From Ignavibacteriota bacterium (lineage in GTDB: Bacteria > Bacteroidota > Ignavibacteria > Tepidaquicellales > Tepidaquicellaceae), in the NCBI GenBank assembly GCA_016218085.1, contig JACREY010000007.1:1-64000 (forward strand): a stretch of 64,000 nt of DNA, written 5' to 3'. The notes beneath the pieces are model-generated. The model was not told the origin of the DNA, did not search any database, and saw nothing but the letters and a program-made list of their open reading frames with translations. The position numbers and the translations under genes were made by a program. The number at the start of each line of letters is the position of its first letter. The first letter of the stretch is position 1. Of the stretch, positions 1-5,950 are shown one piece after another.

Positions 1-1
1 A

Positions 2-454
2 ATTGTTTTTATTAGTTTCATTTTATTGCTGATTACTTTTGTAACAACGCTGCAAATTTATTCTCAAATGAGATTAAAAGACGGATATTATTTAGGTTCA
101 TTCGGTTGCGGCGAATATGGAAATAACACCGGTATATATTTTTATTATGATAATAGTCTTCACTGGTCAAATTATAATAATCTAAGTTTTAATATTAATC
201 ATCAATATATACCAAGTGGAATTAACTGGGAATTTGAAGAAAACACCCAAGGGTATACTGAAATGCGAGTTGGTGCATTTAAAAATTTAATAGAGGGTGA
301 TTTGTGGACAAGATTAAATAATTTATTTAACTTGAGCTATAATAATAGTAATGGTCAAAAATTAATTTTAGAACGAATTAAAACCAATTTTGCAGGTTAT
401 GGGCAACGGAGTACAATATGCCAGCGAGGTTTATTTCTACCGGATACAGGTTGA
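2..454 (+). CDS. Partial secreted protein of unknown function, 5' end outside window
   Basis: The frame is already open at the first bases of the window. The visible start reads as a hydrophobic stretch ending in a possible signal-peptidase site (T-L-Q-I-Y-S-Q), so the true start lies upstream and TTG at 26 is only an internal codon. The mature part, about 125 residues, is rich in Tyr, Asn and Gly with no motif I recognise. It ends at a stop inside a region whose other frame encodes a T9SS tail (see 372-503), so the C-terminus here (Q-R-G-L-F-L-P-D-T-G) is probably an out-of-frame artefact of a broken gene. No function can be assigned. Confidence 0.45.
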   Translation: MVFISFILLLITFVTTLQIYSQMRLKDGYYLGSFGCGEYGNNTGIYFYYDNSLHWSNYNNLSFNINHQYIPSGINWEFEENTQGYTEMRVGAFKNLIEGDLWTRLNNLFNLSYNNSNGQKLILERIKTNFAGYGQRSTICQRGLFLPDTG

Positions 455-503
455 AGGAGGTAAGGGATACACGGCGGTGAAGAAGATGGTTTTGGTTAAA
501 TAA
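372..503 (+). pseudogene. Remnant of a T9SS C-terminal sorting domain, out of frame with the preceding ORF
   Basis: A frame open from 372 to the TAA at 501-503 encodes V-Y-F-Y-R-I-Q-V-E-G, then K-K-M-V-L-V-K at the end. This is the last strand pair of a type A T9SS sorting domain, as in the intact genes at 3.6, 17.9, 20.4 and 23.9 kb. It has no start codon of its own, is shifted one frame from the upstream ORF, and lacks the usual N-P-F-N-P and G-R-E-V parts. A deletion or frameshift joined an unrelated segment to the tail. A sequencing error alone would not restore the missing middle of the domain. Confidence 0.6.
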
Positions 504-513
504 AAATACCTAT

Positions 514-548
514 AAAAAAAGCCCTCCGATGTAAATCGGAGGGCTTTT
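514..548. terminator. Bidirectional intrinsic terminator
   Basis: A perfect 10-bp stem (521-530 with 535-544, GC-rich) is flanked by an A run on the left and a T run on the right. It lies between the converging T9SS remnant (+) and rpmA (-) and can stop transcription in both directions. Confidence 0.85.
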
Positions 549-568
549 AACTTTTTAAGATAAAAATC

Positions 569-835
569 TTAGTTGGCTGATGTTTCCAGCGGAAGTACGC
601 TTAATACTTTTCTTCCGGCTTTATCGGTGAATTTCACTTTTCCATCTATAAGAGCAAATATTGTATAGTCCCTGCCAAGTCCTACGTTTTTACCGGGGAG
701 GAATTTTGTTCCTCTTTGCCTTACGAGTATGTTCCCTGCCTTAACGACTTCTCCTCCGAACCTTTTCACGCCAAGTCTTTGCGACTGTGAATCGCGTCCG
801 TTTTTACTGCTTCCTAATCCTTTTTTATGTGCCAT
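569..835 (-). CDS. rpmA: 50S ribosomal protein L27
   Basis: Eighty-eight residues, the usual length of bL27. It opens with the family's M-A-H-K-K-G-x-G-S-S-x-N-G-R-D-S block and continues with G-G[15 protein letters not shown], the part that reaches toward the peptidyl-transferase centre. It lies 25 bases behind rplU on the same strand, the classical L21-L27 operon, and ends at the bidirectional terminator. There is no N-terminal extension of the kind cleaved in Firmicutes. The identity is secure. Confidence 0.97.
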   Translation of the reverse strand: MAHKKGLGSSKNGRDSQSQRLGVKRFGGEVVKAGNILVRQRGTKFLPGKNVGLGRDYTIFALIDGKVKFTDKAGRKVLSVLPLETSAN

Positions 836-860
836 AGTATTTTAAACTTTTATTTCTTAA

Positions 861-1169
861 TTATGAAATTTTTCCAATTAAAACCTGTGTATATTGCTGT
901 TTGTGTCCTTTTTTCACCCTATATCCTTTTCTTTTCTTCTTCTTGAATACTATAACCTTATCGTCTTTTACGTGGCTTAATACAGTTGCTTCAACTTTAT
1001 GATTTAATACCGGAGCGCCGACTTCAAAATTTTTATCGTCTGCAGTATAGAATAATACTTTGTCAAATTCTACTTTCTTTCCTTCTTCTTCGGAAAGCTT
1101 GGGAATATATAACTTCTGATTCTCCTGAACCTTGTACTGAACTCCCTTAATGTCTACAATAGCGTACAT
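861..1169 (-). CDS. rplU: 50S ribosomal protein L21
   Basis: This 102-residue protein begins M-Y-A-I-V-D-I-K-G-V-Q-Y-K-V, the typical bL21 start. It has the basic K-K-K-K-R-K-G-Y-R-V-K-K-G-H-K-Q segment that binds 23S rRNA, and ends with the beta strand Y-T-Q-V-L-I-G-K-I. It is first in a two-gene operon with rpmA. The AT-rich 108 bases upstream (1170-1277) must hold the promoter, but I see no clear boxes there. The call is secure. Confidence 0.97.
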   Translation of the reverse strand: MYAIVDIKGVQYKVQENQKLYIPKLSEEEGKKVEFDKVLFYTADDKNFEVGAPVLNHKVEATVLSHVKDDKVIVFKKKKRKGYRVKKGHKQQYTQVLIGKIS

Positions 1170-1277
1170 TTCTATAAATATTTTTATTTACAAAAGGGAA
1201 ATTTAATAATTTTAACACAAAAATTCAATGTCTTAATAATTCATTTTTCCCTTTCACGAAAAATAATTCTTCTTTTT

Positions 1278-2339
1278 TTATACAAGAACTGAAGCGGATT
1301 TGCGTCTGCGGATAAGTATAACAGCAATTAAATTAATGAAAAAACATAATATTGAAATCCCATTTAGGAATCCTCCAAGCTTCCTAATCCCCGCCTGCTC
1401 TGCTACATCCCCTGCTATCCTCAGAATCAGGGACAGCTGAAGAACTGTAAACCAGATGTACAAAGCAGGATGATAGGGCTTTACATTAAATTTAAGTATT
1501 CCGGGAATTATAATGGGTGCGTGAGCAAAAATCATTGAAAATACAAAACCTACAAAGAAGCTATGAAGCAGTGCATCGTATATCAAGTTTGAGCTGCTGT
1601 TAACGGTAAAAAACACTGCCGTTGCAATAAGCCAAAGATACCCTACCAGCAGAAGCAAGGCAGTGTAGCGAAACATTCCGTCTTTTTTAACAGACTTCAC
1701 TGCAATATCATACATCATCAGCCAGCCGGCAATCGAAACGAGAGAAGCGGCGGATATATATTTCCCATATTCCTGAAATGGAAATATTATTCCAAGAACA
1801 AAAATTCCAAGCAACACAATCAGTGCAATTTTCTTTTGATTGCTTACGGGCAGATACCTTGTCAGCTCGAGTCTTTCGGCTACGATTGTGAGCAGGAAAA
1901 ATGCAAACCACCAGGTGACGCTGAGGGCATATTTCACGGTAAGGAGCAGAATTACATTTCCCGCCAGCAGGCACAAAGCCCCTGCAAGCAGGATATAATT
2001 GTGATACTCTTTGAATTTAATTGTGTAATACAGCATTATTGCAGAAAGCCCTGCCGCGCCGATTATCAGAAGTATATACGACGTTTTGTAATAATCCAGA
2101 TGAAAGAAAACAATACTGTGAGCATTTACAAGAGGAATGAAAAGAATCCATCTGTTATTCATCGTGACAACCCGTTCGATAATAATCAGCGTGCCGAGGA
2201 AGCTGCCAACCATAATGGCACCGTGCTCGCCGAATCCCTTTACCAAGGGGAATTCCCAGCCCATCCTTATCAGACCTGAATACAATCCCAGAATAAGCGA
2301 CACGAGAACAAAAGGTATTAATAATATCGGTTTTTTCAT
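1278..2339 (-). CDS. NnrS-like polytopic membrane protein
   Basis: A 353-residue protein made almost wholly of hydrophobic helices (about ten to twelve). Histidines sit at helix edges in A-H-S-I-V-F-F-H and F-A-H-A-P-I-I-I-P-G, followed by K-P-Y-H-P-A-L-Y. This resembles NnrS and the wider haem-copper-oxidase-like membrane family linked to nitric oxide and haem stress. NnrS genes are commonly controlled by NO-sensing FNR/DNR-type regulators, and this gene has such a box about 48 bases before its ATG (2381-2394), which strengthens the call. It is a single-gene unit in the inner membrane. The biochemical role of NnrS itself is poorly defined, so function is stated only at family level. Confidence 0.6.
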   Translation of the reverse strand: MKKPILLIPFVLVSLILGLYSGLIRMGWEFPLVKGFGEHGAIMVGSFLGTLIIIERVVTMNNRWILFIPLVNAHSIVFFHLDYYKTSYILLIIGAAGLSAIMLYYTIKFKEYHNYILLAGALCLLAGNVILLLTVKYALSVTWWFAFFLLTIVAERLELTRYLPVSNQKKIALIVLLGIFVLGIIFPFQEYGKYISAASLVSIAGWLMMYDIAVKSVKKDGMFRYTALLLLVGYLWLIATAVFFTVNSSSNLIYDALLHSFFVGFVFSMIFAHAPIIIPGILKFNVKPYHPALYIWFTVLQLSLILRIAGDVAEQAGIRKLGGFLNGISILCFFINLIAVILIRRRKSASVLV

Positions 2340-2380
2340 ATTTTTTATAACAAAAATAGACTAAAAAAGTTGAAAAATCT

Positions 2381-2394
2381 TTGACTTAAATCAA
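2381..2394 (-). promoter_or_regulatory. FNR/DNR-type operator upstream of the NnrS-like gene
   Basis: The sequence TTGACTTAAATCAA is an almost perfect dyad matching the FNR/DNR/NnrR consensus TTGAT-N4-ATCAA with one mismatch. Its centre (2387.5) lies about 41.5 bases above the start expected from a TATTTT -10 element on the minus strand (2353-2358), the class II activator position. The resulting leader would be very short. Inference: oxygen- or NO-responsive activation of the NnrS-like gene. Confidence 0.6.
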
Positions 2395-2481
2395 AAGGTG
2401 AAATATTTGTTTGAAATTAATGGATGGCATTTTTTCCATATTATTTTTTATTAATAAATCGTAAATTGCATAATCACGCAC

Positions 2482-2568
2482 GGAGAGGTGGCTGAGTGGT
2501 TGAAAGCGGCGGTCTCGAAAACCGTTATGGGGGCAACTCCATCCAGGGTTCGAATCCCTGCTTCTCCG
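2482..2568 (+). tRNA. tRNA-Ser (anticodon CGA)
   Basis: Eighty-seven bases folding as a class II tRNA. The 7-bp acceptor pairs 2482-2488 with 2561-2567 (one G-T pair), and base 73 is G as in serine tRNAs. The anticodon stem encloses loop C-T-CGA-A-A, there is a long variable arm, and the T arm loop is TTCGAAT between CAGGG and CCCTG. The 3' CCA is not encoded. It reads UCG codons. A terminator hairpin follows at once. Confidence 0.95.
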
Positions 2569-2570
2569 CA

Positions 2571-2594
2571 AAATCCCTTTCGAGGGATTTTTTC
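2571..2594 (+). terminator. Intrinsic terminator of tRNA-Ser
   Basis: An 8-bp stem, AAATCCCT pairing with AGGGATTT around a TTCG tetraloop, followed by TTT-C-A-TTTT. It starts two bases after the discriminator base of the tRNA. Confidence 0.8.
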
Positions 2595-2607
2595 ATTTTA
2601 GACAGTT

Positions 2608-2648
2608 ATCCCGGCAAGTCGGGATCGAGAGTTCCCCGCCACGGCGGG
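2608..2648. repeat. REP-like pair of GC-rich palindromes
   Basis: Two short palindromes follow each other: ATCCCG-N6-CGGGAT (2608-2625) and CCCGCC-AC-GGCGGG (2635-2648). They lie between the terminators at 2571 and 2665 and are much richer in GC than the surroundings. The second core, CCGCCACGGCGG, recurs inside the RNase P RNA gene near 39640. This is typical of dispersed REP-type hairpin elements. No tyrosine transposase is nearby. Confidence 0.45.
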
Positions 2649-2664
2649 TCCTTCACTGCAATTA

Positions 2665-2691
2665 AAAAACCCCGCTTGAAGCGGGGTTTTT
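2665..2691. terminator. Bidirectional intrinsic terminator
   Basis: The stem AAAAACCCCGC pairs with GCGGGGTTTTT around a five-base loop, with A and T runs forming the outer part of the stem. It sits three bases beyond the stop of the minus-strand four-gene unit (5841 to 2694) and also backs up the tRNA terminator on the other strand. Confidence 0.85.
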
Positions 2692-2693
2692 AT

Positions 2694-3137
2694 TTAATTT
2701 TTTCCGTAAACTTTTTCATAAATTATTTTCCCGATTACGGGAATTTTTATTTTTTCGCCATTGTATGATTTTATTGCAAGATAAACCGCATAGCCAATAC
2801 CTCCGAAAGCCATCAGCATTATTATCCCGGTAAAAGAAAAAATTATAATTATCATTACAGCGGGAATTCCCGAACTTGCCTGTCTTCCCAACGACTGGAA
2901 GCCCACACCGGCAAAAACAATTATTACTGCTGTAATAATTATCAGCAATGCAACAATAACTCCGAATGCCAGATGATAAAATATTGATTGCAGAGAATGA
3001 AACCTCACAAACTTAGATTCTTCTTTTTTTATCGCCCAAATTATTAACGGGACAAATATTCCGCCGACTGCCATAGAAAGGTGGCAGACAAGGGCAAGAA
3101 CTTTTTCATCCGAAGATATTATTTCTTCATTTTCCAT
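2694..3137 (-). CDS. DUF4870 membrane protein (paralogue 1)
   Basis: A 147-residue inner-membrane protein. The start, D-E-K-V-L-A-L-V-C-H-L-S-M-A-V-G, then P-L-I-I-W-A-I-K-K-E-E-S-K-F-V-R-F-H-S-L-Q-S, is the DUF4870 (Tic20-like fold) signature: a short helix, an amphipathic W-x-I-K-K segment and an F-H-x-x-Q motif before the second membrane helix. About four helices are predicted. It is the last gene of a unit with its paralogue (6-base gap), and the terminator follows directly. The family has no established biochemical role. The S8-like low-complexity loop (G-R-Q-A-S-S-G-I-P) differs from the paralogue. Confidence 0.8.
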   Translation of the reverse strand: MENEEIISSDEKVLALVCHLSMAVGGIFVPLIIWAIKKEESKFVRFHSLQSIFYHLAFGVIVALLIIITAVIIVFAGVGFQSLGRQASSGIPAVMIIIIFSFTGIIMLMAFGGIGYAVYLAIKSYNGEKIKIPVIGKIIYEKVYGKN

Positions 3138-3143
3138 ATTTTT

Positions 3144-3590
3144 TTATCCTTTTCCGTAAACTTTTTCGAAAATAATTTTTCCTATTACCGGTATTTTTAT
3201 TTTTTCACCTTTGTTGGATTTAATTGCAAGGTAAACGGCATATCCAATAGCTCCGAAAATAATAAGAAACAATAGCAGTATGAATACAACCAGTAATATA
3301 ATCATAGCTGTAGAAGGTCCTGTATGATAAGAAGGCCTTGGAGCATAATAGATTCCCAGAGTGCTAAAGTATGCAATCATAAATACAGCTATGAAAAATC
3401 CTGCAATAACAGAATAGGCAATATGATAAAAAATTGCCTGTAAAGAGTGGAACCTAACAAATTTAGACTGCTCTTTTTTAATAGCCCAGATTATTACAGG
3501 CACAAGTATTCCTCCCATAATCATTGACAGATGGCAGAGCAATGAAAGCAGTTTATCATCTTTTGTTATTATTTCTTCATTATTTTCCAT
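3144..3590 (-). CDS. DUF4870 membrane protein (paralogue 2)
   Basis: At 148 residues it matches the neighbouring DUF4870 protein at both ends: the L-C-H-L-S-M-x-x-G-G-I-x-V-P segment and the tail G-Y-A-V-Y-L-A-I-K-S-x-x-G-E-K-I-K-I-P-V. The middle differs, with a Pro/Tyr-rich loop (A-P-R-P-S-Y-H-T-G-P) between membrane helices. The pair clearly arose by tandem duplication. It starts six bases after the DUF1028 gene stop, so it is probably co-transcribed with the two secreted-protein genes upstream. Function is unknown; a link to envelope biogenesis is only a guess from the operon. Confidence 0.8.
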   Translation of the reverse strand: MENNEEIITKDDKLLSLLCHLSMIMGGILVPVIIWAIKKEQSKFVRFHSLQAIFYHIAYSVIAGFFIAVFMIAYFSTLGIYYAPRPSYHTGPSTAMIILLVVFILLLFLIIFGAIGYAVYLAIKSNKGEKIKIPVIGKIIFEKVYGKG

Positions 3591-3596
3591 ATTAGT

Positions 3597-4604
3597 TTAT
3601 TTTACAATAACCATTCTTTTTGTATCTGAAAATCCATCGGCAGTCAGCCTATAGTAATATATACCGCTTGCGAGCCCATTCGGTTCCCATTTCATATCAT
3701 AAGTACCGGCATTTAAATCCGAACTGATTACCGTTGCAATTTCCTCTCCGAGAAGATTATAAATTTTCAGTGTAGCAAAAGCATTCTGTTTAAGGCTGAA
3801 TTTAAAATTGGTTGAAGGATTAAACGGATTAGGATAATTCTGGAAAAGGATAGTCTTTTCGGGTACTGCTTCGAAATATCCGTAAACTCCGGTCATCCAT
3901 CCGTTGAATAAAACCTGAAGTGAGTCAATCGGATCTCTTCCGAACGGAGGTTTTACTGCATTAGTTACTTTCAGGTTCAGATACAAAGGGCCGATTGTGT
4001 CGCCTACATTTGCAACCCTGATAAAAGCTGATTGAGAAGATGTATTAGGCGCGCATCTGGTGTCAGCACCGATTACTTTTGCGCCTTGCAATGCCGCCAT
4101 TAATTTCTGCGCAAGGGTTCCCTGGGTATTGAGAAACCTCGACTTCATTGAATCCAATATTTGCGAACCGAGCAAAATATTTCCCTGAATTGTGTAAGTA
4201 GCTCCGATTATATGCCCTTTCCAGTTCGTGCAGTTTGAGCCTGTATAAGCCGCAGTTCTTCCTCCGTTGAGCAAATCAATTATTCCGTACTGTCTTACAG
4301 AAGGATTGTTCTGCGCATCGTGAGCAACAAGGGAATCAATAATCTGCTGGGGGCTCAGATGCATATTCATCAAAGTTCTGGCATAGTTCTGATTTGCAGC
4401 AAGCCAGGATGCCTGAGTATGCACGACTCCCCAACCGGGATGAACATCCGTCAATATAGTACAATCCGGATGGCAGGAAGCGCCTGCACTTCCGACCTGA
4501 CCGGTAACAGGGTCAATAGCAACGATGGAAAAAGTATCCTGTGCCTGTATAAAACCGCACAATAAAAGTGAAAAGAAAACTGAGAGAGAAATTAATTTTT
4601 TCAT
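3597..4604 (-). CDS. DUF1028 family protein with T9SS sorting domain
   Basis: The start is placed at ATG 4604 (M-K-K-L-I-S-L), giving 335 residues, a clean signal peptide and a 4-base gap after the upstream gene; a longer frame to 4655 would overlap that gene. Mature residues about 23-240 follow the DUF1028 pattern: T-F-S-I-V-A-x-D-P-x-T-G-Q-V-G-S-A-G-A-S, then H-T-Q-A-S, Y-A-R-T-L-M, R-Q-Y-G-I-I-D, G-S-N-C-x-x-W-K-G-H and Q-G-N-I-L-L-G. The family is related to Ntn-type hydrolases but has no firm substrate. A T9SS domain (Q-N-Y-P-N-P-F-N-P to M-V-I-V-K) fills the last 80 residues, so the protein is exported across the outer membrane. Two Cys in C-H-P-D-C may form a disulfide. Confidence 0.85.
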   Translation of the reverse strand: MKKLISLSVFFSLLLCGFIQAQDTFSIVAIDPVTGQVGSAGASCHPDCTILTDVHPGWGVVHTQASWLAANQNYARTLMNMHLSPQQIIDSLVAHDAQNNPSVRQYGIIDLLNGGRTAAYTGSNCTNWKGHIIGATYTIQGNILLGSQILDSMKSRFLNTQGTLAQKLMAALQGAKVIGADTRCAPNTSSQSAFIRVANVGDTIGPLYLNLKVTNAVKPPFGRDPIDSLQVLFNGWMTGVYGYFEAVPEKTILFQNYPNPFNPSTNFKFSLKQNAFATLKIYNLLGEEIATVISSDLNAGTYDMKWEPNGLASGIYYYRLTADGFSDTKRMVIVK

Positions 4605-4608
4605 ATAA

Positions 4609-5841
4609 TTAGTTTTTATTTTTTTCATATTGGTCGAATATGGTTTCGAATGCATCTCTGTGAATCATGAAATCCATAATTTTCAGTTTGACATAATCCT
4701 CGTGGTAAAAATAATATCCTTTCGGTTCCACATTTTTCGAGCCGGCGCCGGAATCTTTTATGAGAAACCAGTCCTTGCCATTTTTGGTCATATATCCGAC
4801 AAGGTGGAGTCCGTGGTCGTCTCCGGTTGTACCGTTCGTAAACCTGAACTGTCTTGAATAGTCATCAATATAATCGGATGGAATATCAAATGTAGGGACG
4901 ACAGCGCATTTCACGCGGGAGTCGTAACCTGCTTCAGAGACATCTCCCCCGATTGCAAGAGTGTAACCGTTCCTGATTGCTGTTTTGAGAATAGTCATAA
5001 AAACATCTACGGGAACATTATAATAATCCTTGCTGTGCCACCAGTTATCGGTTACTTTATATTCGACCTGTTTATAAAAAGGTTCCTGCATATAGGATAC
5101 TACGTCGAGGTAATCATCCAGATTCAGCTCTACTACATTTTCAAAGAATTCTTTTGGTGTAAATTCCTTTCCTTCATAACTGAATTTTGAAGGCGGCTCG
5201 CCCAGGTAATGATTCAAAATATCTTTTATTGTTGCAACAGCTTCTTCTTCATTCCACATCGAATTCTTCTTTACAAAGTTCAGATAATTTGTCATTTCCT
5301 CTATTAATTTGCTATGGTCGTGAAATACCTGTCCGGGGAGCATTCCCGAATATGCTTCAAGCGGAACAATCCCGTATTTTTTCCAGATTCTCGGCAGTGC
5401 ATTAGCTTCAGAGCCTTCTGCAAAAGCGGAATTTCCGCGCTCACGAATAAACCGCCTAGTTTTTTCCACATACTCCCAGTATGCAGTATAAATCGGCGAG
5501 AGTTTAACTTCCCTTTTATGAATCCTGTAAATTTCGGTTTCGAAATATGATGTAGCTGAAAAAGACCAGCACGTACCTGTCATTCCCTGCGACACAGGCG
5601 GATTGTGCCAGAGATATTTGAATTCACCAAGTGACTTCGGTAAATCCATACCGGTAAAATCCATTTTGAAAGCTTTCTTTACCTCTTTTACGGGTTCATT
5701 GAACTTTTGAATTTCGCCTGTCATATTTTCATAAAAATCGCTTTTCGATTCAATAAATTCACCTTTGTTTTTTTCATTCTGCGCGGTTAAAACAGGGGCA
5801 AAGAGAAGGGATATCAGGATAAGTATAAAATAATTTTTCAT
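4609..5841 (-). CDS. Secreted C1B-type papain-fold peptidase (bleomycin hydrolase/PepC-like)
   Basis: This 410-residue protein has a signal peptide (cleavage after L-T-A-Q) and no T9SS tail, so it is probably periplasmic. The catalytic Cys is C91 in Q-G-M-T-G-T-C-W-S-F, with the oxyanion Gln at 85. The His is H343 in D-D-H-G-L-H-L-V-G-Y. At the usual Asn position the text reads I-K-D-S-G-A-G, so Asp363 replaces Asn. Large insertions between Cys and His match the bleomycin-hydrolase branch rather than plain papain. It heads the unit with the DUF1028 gene and two DUF4870 genes. Peptidase activity is likely; the Asp substitution deserves attention. Confidence 0.8.
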   Translation of the reverse strand: MKNYFILILISLLFAPVLTAQNEKNKGEFIESKSDFYENMTGEIQKFNEPVKEVKKAFKMDFTGMDLPKSLGEFKYLWHNPPVSQGMTGTCWSFSATSYFETEIYRIHKREVKLSPIYTAYWEYVEKTRRFIRERGNSAFAEGSEANALPRIWKKYGIVPLEAYSGMLPGQVFHDHSKLIEEMTNYLNFVKKNSMWNEEEAVATIKDILNHYLGEPPSKFSYEGKEFTPKEFFENVVELNLDDYLDVVSYMQEPFYKQVEYKVTDNWWHSKDYYNVPVDVFMTILKTAIRNGYTLAIGGDVSEAGYDSRVKCAVVPTFDIPSDYIDDYSRQFRFTNGTTGDDHGLHLVGYMTKNGKDWFLIKDSGAGSKNVEPKGYYFYHEDYVKLKIMDFMIHRDAFETIFDQYEKNKN

Positions 5842-5950
5842 AATTTATTACCTCATTTTTAAAGATAAAATTAAATAGATTTCTGTAATATTAAACAATT
5901 TTAATTAATATTCCGTATAAATATTTGTCTATAACTTCAAACCAATTTAT

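Noticed and set aside
1836-2279. Plus-strand ORF of 147 codons inside the NnrS-like gene
   Set aside because: It is antisense to a clear membrane protein and has a composition typical of a shadow frame, with no recognisable domain.
2386-2571. Minus-strand ORF of 61 codons over the tRNA-Ser gene
   Set aside because: It reads the reverse complement of the tRNA, a well-known source of false proteins (R-R-S-R-D-S-N-P-G). The tRNA itself is complete.
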